Below, one piece after another: positions 51,265 to 58,765 of a stretch of 64,000 nt of DNA. The stretch is from contig NZ_JABAGQ010000001.1 in assembly GCF_012844225.1 (NCBI RefSeq), forward strand, positions 682,001 to 746,000. The letters run 5' to 3'. The DNA comes from Rhodococcus sp. 105337. GTDB lineage: Bacteria > Actinomycetota > Actinomycetes > Mycobacteriales > Mycobacteriaceae. The translations under genes were made by a program, and so were the position numbers. The notes beneath the pieces were generated by a model that was given only the letters and a program-made list of their open reading frames with translations, was not told the origin of the DNA and ran no database searches. Positions within the stretch are counted from its first letter, which is position 1. Each line of letters begins with the position of its first letter.

Positions 51265-52031
51265 CACATCACCATGCCACCGTCTACCGGCAGCACCTGG
51301 CCGGTGACGAACGACGCGGCATCCGTGGCGAGGAACACGAAGGCACCAGCGACCTCCGAGGGCTCGGCCCAGCGCCGCAAAGGAATCCGGTTCAACATGG
51401 TCGCGGCGAACTTCTCGTTCGTGCGAATTGTCTCCGTCATCGGTGTCGCAGCGAGCGGGGCAAGCGCGTTGACGAGGATGTTCTTCCGCGCGAGCTCGCG
51501 TGCCAGTGACTTGGTCAATCCGATGATGCCGGCCTTCGCCGCCGAATAGTTCACCTGGCCGAGAGTGCCCGTGATTCCGGCGGACGAGGTGACGTTGATG
51601 ATGCGTCCGGTGCCGTCCGTGGCCAGGAAAGGAAGCGCTGCCTGCGAACACGTGAAGGCGCCGAGCACGTGGATGTCGTGGATGCGCTGGAAGGATTCGG
51701 TGCTCGTCTCCGCGAACATCGCGGGATCGGTGACACCGGCGTTGTTGACCAGAATGTGCAGGACGCCTTCGGTGAAGCCGGCGGCCCGCGCAGCCGCAGA
51801 GTCGGCGGCGGCCCGGTCGCGAACATCCAGTGCGGCACTGTCTGCCTTGCCACCGTTCTGCGAAATACGCTCGGCCACAAGCGCAGCCGCATCGCCGTCC
51901 ACGTCGGTGACGAGAACTGCCGCACCGGCCGCAGCGAGTGCCTCCGCCACCGCGGACCCGATGCCACCTGCCGCGCCGGTGACCAGCGCCGACCGTCCGG
52001 TGAGGTCGAAAAGGTTGTTCTTCTCCGCCAT
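51264..52031 (-). CDS. Short-chain dehydrogenase/reductase (3-oxoacyl/3-hydroxyacyl-CoA type)
   Basis: A 255-residue SDR with TGAAGGIGSAVA, NNAG in LVNNAGVTD, Ser in VTSSAGITG and the active tyrosine in NYSAAKAGI. It starts at 52031 after GAGGAG, with TGATG coupling to the dehydrogenase. It likely oxidises a 3-hydroxyacyl-CoA or an alcohol within this beta-oxidation set. Confidence 0.9.
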   Translation of the reverse strand: MAEKNNLFDLTGRSALVTGAAGGIGSAVAEALAAAGAAVLVTDVDGDAAALVAERISQNGGKADSAALDVRDRAAADSAAARAAGFTEGVLHILVNNAGVTDPAMFAETSTESFQRIHDIHVLGAFTCSQAALPFLATDGTGRIINVTSSAGITGTLGQVNYSAAKAGIIGLTKSLARELARKNILVNALAPLAATPMTETIRTNEKFAATMLNRIPLRRWAEPSEVAGAFVFLATDAASFVTGQVLPVDGGMVM

Positions 52032-53206
52032 CAGTAACTCCTCGGCAATCCCAAAACGTGTGAGCCCAGGAAGTTCAGGATCATTTCCTGGCTGATCGGT
52101 GCAATGCGCATGACGCGTGCCTCGCGGAAGTAGCGCGAGACGTTGTATTCCTCCGAATACCCCATGCCGCCGTGCGTCTGCAGAGCGCGGTCCGCAGCGG
52201 TGAATCCCGCATCGGCACAAAGATATTTCGCTGTGTTGGCTTCCCTGCCACACGGCTTTCCGTTGTCGTAGAGCCATGTTGCCTTGCGGAGCACCAGTTC
52301 TGCGGCGTCGAGCTGTGCCAGCGAATCCGCGAGGGGGAACTGGATGCCCTGGTTCATTCCGATGGGCCGGCCGAACACTTCGCGTTCGTTGCCGTACTTG
52401 ACGGCCTTGTCGAGCGCGACCCGCCCGATACCGAGGGCTTCGGCCGCGATGAGCATCCGTTCGGGGTTGAGACCGTCGAGGAGGTAGCGGAAGCCCTGGC
52501 CCTCTTCTCCGACGCGATCCTCGACCGGAATGTGCAGGTCGTCGATGAACAATTCGTTCGACGTGACGGCGTTGCGTCCCATCTTCCGGATGGGCCGGAT
52601 GTCGACCTTGCTGCGATCGAGGTCGGTCATGAACAGGGTCATGCCGTCGGTCTTCTTCTCGACCTCGTCGTAACGCTGGGTGCGAGTGAGCAGCAGGATC
52701 TTCTCCGACTCGGCCGCCTTCGAGATCCACACCTTGCGCCCGTTGACGACGTAGTGGTCGCCGACGCGCTTGGCGAACGTGGTGATCCGCGACGTGTCGA
52801 GCCCCGCACCCGGTTCGGTAACACCGAAACAGACGTGCAGGTCACCGTTCACGATGCGGGGCAGCGTCCGCGCCTTGAGTTCGTCGGACCCGTGCTTGAC
52901 CACGGGTTGCATACCGAAGATGTTCAGGTGGATGGCGCTTGCGGCGTTCATACCGCCCCCTGAACGCGCCACCTCCTCGAGCAGCAGGGTCGCCTCGGTG
53001 ATGCCGTATCCGTGCCCGCCGTATTCTTCGGGCATCGTGATGCCCAGCCAGCCGCCGTCGGCCATCGTCTTGTAGAACTCGGACGGGAACTCGTGGGCGA
53101 GATCCTTTTCCATCCAGTACTGGTCGTCGAACTTCTTCGTCAGTTCGGCGACCGACGATCGGATCAGTTCCTGGTCCTCGGTGAGATCGAAACTCATGCC
53201 TCCCAT
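52031..53206 (-). CDS. Acyl-CoA dehydrogenase family protein, usual catalytic Glu absent
   Basis: A 391-residue flavoprotein fold (FGVTEPGAGLDTS, NGRKVWISKA, QTHGGMGYSEEYN). The usual terminal Y-E-G-T motif with the catalytic glutamate is replaced by RIAPISQEM. The base may be elsewhere in the chain, or the enzyme may be non-standard. The start at 53206 (MGGMSF) follows AGGGGG. It is the first gene of a five-gene operon (dehydrogenase, SDR, CaiB, crotonase, thiolase). Confidence 0.88.
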   Translation of the reverse strand: MGGMSFDLTEDQELIRSSVAELTKKFDDQYWMEKDLAHEFPSEFYKTMADGGWLGITMPEEYGGHGYGITEATLLLEEVARSGGGMNAASAIHLNIFGMQPVVKHGSDELKARTLPRIVNGDLHVCFGVTEPGAGLDTSRITTFAKRVGDHYVVNGRKVWISKAAESEKILLLTRTQRYDEVEKKTDGMTLFMTDLDRSKVDIRPIRKMGRNAVTSNELFIDDLHIPVEDRVGEEGQGFRYLLDGLNPERMLIAAEALGIGRVALDKAVKYGNEREVFGRPIGMNQGIQFPLADSLAQLDAAELVLRKATWLYDNGKPCGREANTAKYLCADAGFTAADRALQTHGGMGYSEEYNVSRYFREARVMRIAPISQEMILNFLGSHVLGLPRSY

Positions 53207-53439
53207 GACTGCCCCCTCACGTCCGAGCCGCACGGCCGTGCGAGCGCGCGGGCATGACGGTAGTGCCGCGCAGTCTCCCGACAGCTTCGGAATTGTTCGG
53301 ATTCACCGATCTCGCGGTGACTGCGTACCTGGACGCTCACTTCGTGCCCTTCTGCGATTCGTGCACCGGCTGTGCACCGTTCCCGGGAATGTGCTCGACG
53401 GTTTTCGAGCACCACTTCGAACGCACCGACCCTGATCGG

Positions 53440-53751
53440 TCAGTCGGATGCCGGCAACGCCTGTGCCGACTTCACGACCATGGGAACCCCGGCGTAACTG
53501 AGTTCGCCTGCGCCCGGGGAAGTGCAGAGCACCTCGACCGTGTCGCCGGCGTCGACGTACCGCTTGCCGAGCAGCGTCCCGGTGCCGCTCGCCGGTTCCG
53601 ACGGCCGGCCGGGAGGTGCCGGGATCATGGCTTCTCCGCCGCAGGCGAACTCCTGCACGCCTTCCGAGGGAACCCGGACGACGACGATTCTCGTCGAGCA
53701 GGTGGTGCTGGCGAGCTGCTGACCGGGGCGGAGCGGTGAAGGTGTGGTCAC
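53440..53751 (-). CDS. Unknown 103-residue protein
   Basis: This gene is not recognised. It starts at GTG 53751 after AGAGAGGT. The N-half contains Thr-Cys-Ser-Thr and FACGGEAM, so two or three cysteines might bind a metal, and the C-half reads as short strands (DAGDTVEVLCTSPGAGELSY). No signal peptide. It is divergent from the CMD/Rieske operon, sharing the operator F/G region, so it may be co-regulated. The 233 bp after it (53207-53439) contain no gene that I can support. Confidence 0.6.
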   Translation of the reverse strand: MTTPSPLRPGQQLASTTCSTRIVVVRVPSEGVQEFACGGEAMIPAPPGRPSEPASGTGTLLGKRYVDAGDTVEVLCTSPGAGELSYAGVPMVVKSAQALPASD

Positions 53752-53897
53752 GGCGTACCTCTCTGTCGATCGCTCGGACACCGAGCGTGGGTTCTGCGAG
53801 TGCGCGAACATCCGGAAAGCCCGGGCCTGGGAGCCGCATTCCACGGCACCCCCGAGCACGAGCGGCACAGAGCAGCGGTTCGAGCAGCTCAATACGA

Positions 53898-53937
53898 GGA
53901 AACTATCTTCTCCTATCCGGAGAATCAACCTGTTCTC
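53898..53937. promoter_or_regulatory. Degenerate operator region, site F
   Basis: GGAAAC-TAT-CTTCTC (53898-53912) matches the operator family. It is followed by the perfect inverted repeat GGAGAA (53919-53924) / TTCTCC (53932-53937). The second element is not in the 3-nt centre form, so this is weak. The 382-bp region 53752-54133 holds this and site G but no gene. Confidence 0.35.
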
Positions 53938-54077
53938 CCGGCAAACACTCCTAAGCGGAGCGACCTCCTTTTTCAGACCTCGCGCGACGTGCGCGCGCGG
54001 GGGCAACCGTTCGACACCCCGGTGACCTGCGGATTCATCCGGTGAAACATGAGTGTTTGACACCTGGGGCGAGGCAT

Positions 54078-54113
54078 GGAAACCTATCGATCAGAAATGA
54101 GAATGTGATTCTC
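54078..54113. promoter_or_regulatory. Tandem operator pair, site G (CMD/Rieske operon)
   Basis: GAGAAT-GTG-ATTCTC (centre 54106) is a perfect match to the consensus. A half-good copy, GGAAAC-CTA-TCGATC, is centred 21 bp upstream at 54085. The gene start is at 54134, so the perfect copy is only 20 bp upstream of it. Confidence 0.65.
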
Positions 54114-54133
54114 CGAGAGGGAGGAGGCTGGGA

Positions 54134-54670
54134 GTGGTCCTGCTGCCCCCACTGCCGGCAGATCGATGGGACGACAAGGTCGATGCCGCTTTGAAAGGGC
54201 TCATGCCCCGGGATATGCGGAATCCGGAACGTGCAGGTGTCGCCATGGCGACGCTCGTGAATCATCCGGAACTGACGAAGGCATTCCTCGGGTTCAGTGT
54301 GCATCTGCTCTTCCGGTCCACGCTGCCGCCCCGCCTGCGCGAACTTGCCATCCTTCGTACCGCCCATCTTCACGAATGCGAGTACGAGCGTGAGCATCAC
54401 AAAGTCATTGCGGCGGCAGAAACCGACCTGACCGCAGACGAAATCTCCGCAGCGCTGGACGGCAGGTCGGACGATCCCTTCGAGAGCGCGCTGCTCGAGG
54501 CGGTCGACGAGCTACACGAGTCCTCGCGGATTTCCGAGCGGACATGGACGGCACTTTCAGCCCGTCTCGACACCAAACAACTCATGGACCTGATCTTCAC
54601 CGTAGGTGGCTACAGCCTGATGGCGATGGCGTACAACACCTTCGGTATCGAGTTCGAAGACGAAAGGTAG
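54134..54670 (+). CDS. Carboxymuconolactone decarboxylase/AhpD-family protein
   Basis: A 178-residue all-helical protein, GTG start 54134 after GAGGAGG. It contains the conserved LPPRLRELAILRTAHLHEC and YEREHHKVIAA segments, with single-cysteine ECEYEREHH in place of the redox CxxC of AhpD. The family includes decarboxylases, lactone hydrolases and oxidative-stress proteins. It is first in the Rieske operon; its last codons (from 54651) are included in the duplicated unit, and a copy of them lies before Rieske copy 2. Confidence 0.85.
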   Translation: MVLLPPLPADRWDDKVDAALKGLMPRDMRNPERAGVAMATLVNHPELTKAFLGFSVHLLFRSTLPPRLRELAILRTAHLHECEYEREHHKVIAAAETDLTADEISAALDGRSDDPFESALLEAVDELHESSRISERTWTALSARLDTKQLMDLIFTVGGYSLMAMAYNTFGIEFEDER

Positions 54671-56252
54671 AAAGCCTTGCCCCACTTCACCAAACCGGCC
54701 GAGGGAAGCTGGACCGAGCACTATCCCGAACTCGGTACCGCCCCGGTCGACTACACCGACTCCATCGACCCCGAATTCTTCGAAGCCGAACGCGAAGCCA
54801 TCTTCAAAAAGACCTGGCTCTACGTCGGACGCGTCGAACAACTCCCCCGCACCGGCAGCTACTTCACCAAAGAACTCCCCTCCGCCGGCCCCGGAACCTC
54901 CCTGATCATCGTCAAAGGCAACGACGGCAAGATCCGCGCCTTCCACAACGTCTGCCGCCACCGCGGCAACAAACTCGTCTGGAACGACTTCCCCCAGGAA
55001 GAAACCGCCGGCAGCTGCAAGCAGTTCACCTGCAAATACCACGCCTGGCGCTACAGCCTCGAAGGCGAACTGACCTTCGTCCAGCAAGAAGGCGAATTCT
55101 TCGACCTGGACAAGAAGGACTACGGCCTCAAAGACGTCCGCTGCGAAACATGGGAAGGGTTCATCTACATCAACCTCGACCCCAACGCCATCGCACTGGT
55201 CGACTACCTCGGCGACTACGCCAAAGAACTCGAAGGCTACCCCTTCGACAAGATGACCGAGGTCTACAGCTACCGCTCCGAAATCGGCGCCAACTGGAAG
55301 CTGTTCATCGACGCCTTCGCCGAGTTCTACCACGCACCGATCCTGCACATGAAGCAAGCGGTCAAGGAAGAAGCCGAAAAGCTCGCCGGCTACGGCTACG
55401 AGGCCCTGCACTACGACCTCCAGCCCCCGCACTCGATGATCTCCTCCTGGGGCGGCATGGCACCGCCGAAGGACCCCAACATGGTCAAGCCCATCGAACG
55501 CGCCCTGCGCTCGGGCCTGTTCGGACCCTGGGACAAGCCCGACATCGAGGGCCTCGACGAACTGCCCAAGGCACTCAACCCCGCCAACTTCCACAGCTGG
55601 GGCCAGGACAGCTTCGAGTTCTTCCCCAACATGACCCTGCTCATCTGGGAGCCGGGCTGGTACCTGACCTACAACTACTGGCCCACCGCTGTCGACAAGC
55701 ACATCTTCGAAGCAAGCCTGTACTTCGTCCCCCCGAAGAACGCCCGCGAGCGCCTCGCACAGGAACTCGCCGCAGTCACCTTCAAGGAATACGCCCTTCA
55801 GGACGCCAACACCCTCGAAGCCACCCAAACGATGATCGGCACCCGCGCGGTGACCGAATTCCCCCTCTGCGACCAGGAAATGCTCCTGCGCCACCTCCAC
55901 AAAACCGTCGCAGACTACGTCAAGGAGCACCGCGATGCCGCTGCCAACTGAGTTCTCCGACCTCGAGCCCTACGCCGACTGGGCCCTGGCCACCGAACCC
56001 GAGCGCTACGCCAAGCGCCTCGCCTCGACCATGCCCGAAATGCAGCAGTTCTACGACGCCGCCTTCGCACGCCTGGAAGACGCCATCACCTACTGCGACA
56101 AGTTCGACCTCGACGACCTGCCCGACGACGCACGCAGCCTCATGCACCTGATGCAGTCGCTGGTCATGGTCTCCTTCCCCATCGAAGTCTGGAAACAGCC
56201 CCGCGTCCCCGACAGCGGCGCCGCCTGGGCCACCATCACCAAAGAACCGGTG
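54651..56252 (+). repeat. 1,602-bp direct repeat, copy 1 (Rieske plus 107-aa gene)
   Basis: Bases 54651-56252 and 58766-60367 appear identical (offset 4,115 bp). Translations agree in the sense frame, a second sense frame and the antisense frame, which leaves no room for silent changes. Left edge: 54650 G versus 58765 A. Right edge: 56253 A versus 60368 G, followed by one more difference within the last codons. Confidence 0.95.
54677..55951 (+). CDS. Rieske non-haem iron oxygenase alpha subunit, copy 1
   Basis: A 424-residue ring-hydroxylating oxygenase alpha subunit. The Rieske centre is Cys93-x-His95 (CRHRG) and Cys119-x2-His122 (CKYH). The mononuclear iron site is His219 and His224 in AEFYHAPILH, with Asp376 in ALQDANTL. 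The start is TTG 54677. The only partner is the 107-residue gene downstream; no normal beta subunit, ferredoxin or reductase is adjacent. The substrate is unknown: KshA-type and biphenyl-type arrangements both differ. GAA and AAA codons look more frequent than in neighbours. Confidence 0.94.
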   Translation: MPHFTKPAEGSWTEHYPELGTAPVDYTDSIDPEFFEAEREAIFKKTWLYVGRVEQLPRTGSYFTKELPSAGPGTSLIIVKGNDGKIRAFHNVCRHRGNKLVWNDFPQEETAGSCKQFTCKYHAWRYSLEGELTFVQQEGEFFDLDKKDYGLKDVRCETWEGFIYINLDPNAIALVDYLGDYAKELEGYPFDKMTEVYSYRSEIGANWKLFIDAFAEFYHAPILHMKQAVKEEAEKLAGYGYEALHYDLQPPHSMISSWGGMAPPKDPNMVKPIERALRSGLFGPWDKPDIEGLDELPKALNPANFHSWGQDSFEFFPNMTLLIWEPGWYLTYNYWPTAVDKHIFEASLYFVPPKNARERLAQELAAVTFKEYALQDANTLEATQTMIGTRAVTEFPLCDQEMLLRHLHKTVADYVKEHRDAAAN

Positions 56253-56258
56253 ATCTGA
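55935..56258 (+). CDS. 107-residue protein coupled to Rieske oxygenase, copy 1
   Basis: A small acidic, mostly helical protein of unknown family. It overlaps the Rieske stop by 17 bp, so the two are translationally coupled. Residues 8-40 and 40-75 look like amphipathic helices with Trp, Met and Phe. It lacks cysteines for an Fe-S cluster apart from one, and has no signal peptide. A role as a small subunit or assembly factor of the oxygenase is inferred from coupling and co-duplication. The final residue is Ile (GTGATC context), where copy 2 has Val. Confidence 0.8.
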   Translation: MPLPTEFSDLEPYADWALATEPERYAKRLASTMPEMQQFYDAAFARLEDAITYCDKFDLDDLPDDARSLMHLMQSLVMVSFPIEVWKQPRVPDSGAAWATITKEPVI

Positions 56259-56280
56259 CCCCACCGCCGATGCCTGCAGC

Positions 56281-56338
56281 GCCCGCATCCGTGCACCGAC
56301 CCCATCGGGTCGGGGTACGGGTGCGGGCTTTTGTTGTT
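56281..56338 (+). terminator. Intrinsic terminator of the first Rieske unit
   Basis: A long GC stem (GCCCGCATCCGT ... ACGGGTGCGGGC, 56281-56328), with an inner CCGACCC/GGGTCGG stem, is followed by TTTTGTTGTT. It lies 22 bp after the stop of the small gene. Confidence 0.85.
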
Positions 56339-56381
56339 TGCCACAAATACTGGCGTCCTTTCTGATCATCCATAACAGAGT

Positions 56382-56411
56382 CCGAAATGTACGATAGCTC
56401 CCGAATTTCGG
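56382..56411. promoter_or_regulatory. Palindromic element upstream of the second P450 gene
   Basis: The 11-bp perfect palindrome CCGAATTTCGG (56401-56411) and a half copy, TCCGAAAT (56381-56388), lie 115-145 bp upstream of the P450 start. They do not match the GAGAAY family. The element could be an operator. The remainder of 56259-56525 holds a terminator but no gene. Confidence 0.35.
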
Positions 56412-56525
56412 AGTCAAGATCAACATGGTTGGATGTGGACCAGATCCTGGTCGGCTACCCGTCTTCCCGACAGTGGCCCCGGTTCCTCGCACCCCCGCAG
56501 CTCCACTTCTTCTGAGAGGAAGAAC

Positions 56526-57818
56526 ATGACCGAACTCGAGAAGCTGAACTTCTTCACCGACCCCTCCCTCGTGGGCGATCCGAGCCCGTACTACGACGCG
56601 ATGCGGGAAAGTTGCCCGGTCAAGCGCGAGCCGCACCACAACGTCATGATGGTCACGGGGTACGAGGAAGCCATCCAGGTCCTGAATGACGAAGAGACCT
56701 TCTCTTCGTGCATCTCGGTGACGGGCCCGTACTCGGGATTCCCCCTCCCCACCGACAGCGACGACATCACCGACCTGATCGAAGAGACGCGTCCCAAGCT
56801 GCCCATGAACGACCAGCTGCCGACGATGGATCCGCCGCAGCACACCGACCATCGCGCTCTGCTGATGCGCCTGATCACCCCGAAGCGCCTCAAGGAGAAC
56901 GAAGAGTTCATCTGGCGCCTGGCCGACAAGCTGCTCGACGACCTGCTGGCCAAGGGCTCGGGCGAGGTCATCAGCGAGTTCGCCGCGCCGTTCGCCATGC
57001 TCGTGATCGCCGACCTGCTCGGCGTCCCGGAGAGCGACCACCAGGAGTTCATCGAGGGTCTCAACCTGGTGATGAAGGACGGTATCTCGATCGGCAGCAC
57101 AGAGGGTACCGAGCTCAAGCTCAACCCCATGGAGTTCCTCTACCAGAAGTTCGGTGCGTACATCGAGGACCGGCGCGCCAACCCGCGGGACGACGTCCTG
57201 ACCGGTCTTGCCACCGCGACCTTCCCGGACGGCACGCTTCCGCCGGTCGACGACGTCCTGCGCATCGCGGCGAACGTCTTCTCCGCCGGCCAGGAGACCA
57301 CGGTCCGCCTGGTGAGCTCCGGGCTCCGCATCATCGCCGAGGACCCCGAGCTCCAGCAGACGCTGCGCGAAGATCCCGAGCGGATCAACAACTTCATCGA
57401 GGAGACGCTGCGCATGGAGAGCCCGATCAAGGGCGACTTCCGGCTCTCCAAGGTTCCGGCCGAGGTCGGCGGCGTCGAGGTTCCGGCGGGCACGATCATG
57501 ATGCTCGTGAACGGTGCCGCCAACCGCGACCCCCGCCAGTTCACCGACCCGGCCGAGTTCGATCTCGACCGCCGCAACGCGCGTACCCACATCGCGTTCG
57601 GTCGCGGCATCCACGCGTGCCCGGGCGCCCCGCTCGCTCGCACCGAGGCGCGGGTCGGCTTCGAGCGACTGCTCGAGCGGACCAGCAACATCACCATCTC
57701 GGAGAAGGTGCACGGCCCCGAAGGCGACCGCAAGTTCGACTACTTGCCCACCTTCATTCTTCGTGGTCTGCTCACCCTGAACCTGGACTTCACGCTCCCG
57801 GAAGCCGACGCGAAGTGA
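56526..57818 (+). CDS. Cytochrome P450 monooxygenase
   Basis: A 430-residue P450 with I-helix AGQETTVRL, ExxR in EETLRMES and the haem loop FGRGIHACPG with Cys near 365. ATG 56526 follows GAGAGGAAGAAC. It is followed with a GTGA overlap by its ferredoxin. It lies between the two Rieske copies but has its own promoter, so it may act on the same substrate at another carbon. No reductase gene is near. Confidence 0.95.
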   Translation: MTELEKLNFFTDPSLVGDPSPYYDAMRESCPVKREPHHNVMMVTGYEEAIQVLNDEETFSSCISVTGPYSGFPLPTDSDDITDLIEETRPKLPMNDQLPTMDPPQHTDHRALLMRLITPKRLKENEEFIWRLADKLLDDLLAKGSGEVISEFAAPFAMLVIADLLGVPESDHQEFIEGLNLVMKDGISIGSTEGTELKLNPMEFLYQKFGAYIEDRRANPRDDVLTGLATATFPDGTLPPVDDVLRIAANVFSAGQETTVRLVSSGLRIIAEDPELQQTLREDPERINNFIEETLRMESPIKGDFRLSKVPAEVGGVEVPAGTIMMLVNGAANRDPRQFTDPAEFDLDRRNARTHIAFGRGIHACPGAPLARTEARVGFERLLERTSNITISEKVHGPEGDRKFDYLPTFILRGLLTLNLDFTLPEADAK

Positions 57819-58003
57819 AGGTTTCCGTCGACGACGACTCCTGCCGCGGCCATGGCGTCTGTCTTGCTCTCTGCCCCGAGGTGTTCGATCTCAGCGACGG
57901 CGGGTACGCCGTGACCCTCGTGTCGGAAGTACCGGCCGAACACGAGGACTCGGTTCGCGAAGCAGCAGCAAGCTGCCCCGAACGGGCGATCACGCTCACC
58001 TGA
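57815..58003 (+). CDS. 3Fe-4S ferredoxin (CxxHxxC type) coupled to P450
   Basis: A 62-residue ferredoxin beginning at GTG 57815 inside the P450 stop (GTGA), too short and oddly placed for routine prediction. Ligand pattern Cys10-x2-His13-x2-Cys16, then SCPERA near residue 52. Close in form to the ferredoxin at 24434-24625. Coupling makes it the likely electron donor of the P450. Confidence 0.92.
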   Translation: MKVSVDDDSCRGHGVCLALCPEVFDLSDGGYAVTLVSEVPAEHEDSVREAAASCPERAITLT

Positions 58004-58021
58004 ACCACCTCTTTCGACGAT

Positions 58022-58060
58022 CGCCGTCAGCCCGGGCCCTCACGGCCGGGGCTGACGGCG
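58022..58060 (+). terminator. GC hairpin after P450/ferredoxin
   Basis: The arms CGCCGTCAGCCC (58022-58033) and GGGCTGACGGCG (58049-58060) are perfect over 12 bp. Only TTGT follows, so termination is plausible, not certain. The rest of 58061-58234 shows no gene. Confidence 0.45.
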
Positions 58061-58234
58061 TTGTACCGTGCGTGGGGACTGCCCCCAGTCCCGAGAGTCG
58101 TTGCACCCCTTGCACACCCGTCCTGATTCTGCTTCTCTTCGTCCATACAGGAATTCGTCGATATCCGATGATCGGGGCACCGCGTTCCGTCTCCTGAAAT
58201 CCCGGCGGGAGTTCCGCCACCGACAAGGAGAGTC

Positions 58235-58546
58235 ATGCCCAAGGGATATGTCGTCCTCACCGAAGTCATCAAAGATCCCGACGGGATGAACGCCTACAGC
58301 GCAGCCTCGGCCCGTTCGCTCGGCCGCGGTGGTGCATCCGTGCTCTCCGTAGACGCCCGCCCGACGATTCTGGAAGGTCAGTGGCACGGCGACCGGACGG
58401 TCGTTCTCGAGTTCGAATCCGTCGAGGCCGCCCAGGCGTGGTACGACTCGGAGGAATATCAGGCGGCAGTCCCTCTGCGCCACGCCGCTGCCGACACCAA
58501 CGCCGTCATCCTCGAGGGCTTCGAGATGCCGGCCCGCCCGTCCTGA
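58235..58546 (+). CDS. DUF1330 protein
   Basis: A 103-residue ferredoxin-like-fold protein of the DUF1330 family: GYVVLTEVIKDP at the N-terminus, RPTILEGQW in the middle, and LEFESVEAAQAWYDSEEY. The start ATG 58235 follows ACAAGGAGAGTC. Family members appear in many catabolic clusters, and their fold resembles dimeric alpha/beta barrel isomerases or monooxygenases, so a small accessory enzyme is possible. It is a single gene between two hairpins. Confidence 0.88.
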   Translation: MPKGYVVLTEVIKDPDGMNAYSAASARSLGRGGASVLSVDARPTILEGQWHGDRTVVLEFESVEAAQAWYDSEEYQAAVPLRHAAADTNAVILEGFEMPARPS

Positions 58547-58579
58547 ACGGCGGCACCCCACCCCGCGCTCCCTGTAGTC

Positions 58580-58609
58580 GTAGGCCCGGACCTCTCGGTC
58601 CGGGCCTAC
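58580..58609 (+). terminator. Hairpin after DUF1330 gene
   Basis: Perfect 13-bp arms GTAGGCCCGGACC (58580-58592) and GGTCCGGGCCTAC (58597-58609) with a 4-nt loop TCTC, 34 bp after the stop. Confidence 0.75.
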
Positions 58610-58659
58610 ATGCTTTCTCCCCGACGTCGAGTCGACCGTTGACGTGGTAGCGGTTGTGT

Positions 58660-58695
58660 GAAAATCTGATGCTCATGAATGAGAGCGTCATTCTC
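58660..58695. promoter_or_regulatory. Tandem operator pair, site H (second Rieske operon)
   Basis: GAAAAT-CTG-ATGCTC (centre 58667) and GAGAGC-GTC-ATTCTC (centre 58688) are 21 bp apart, about 100 bp before the second Rieske gene. The pair lies outside the duplicated DNA, yet the CMD/Rieske operon has its own pair, so both copies are under the same kind of control. Confidence 0.65.
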
Positions 58696-58765
58696 ATTCA
58701 AGAGATCACACAGCGGGTGCGATCGGGTTCCGGGTTGCGGGCAGATGGTTCCGCACACGGTGACA

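Noticed and set aside
54677-55951. KshA (3-ketosteroid 9-alpha-hydroxylase oxygenase)
   Set aside because: The protein is longer, lies with a 107-residue partner rather than near kstD or kshB, and no steroid ring genes are in the window.
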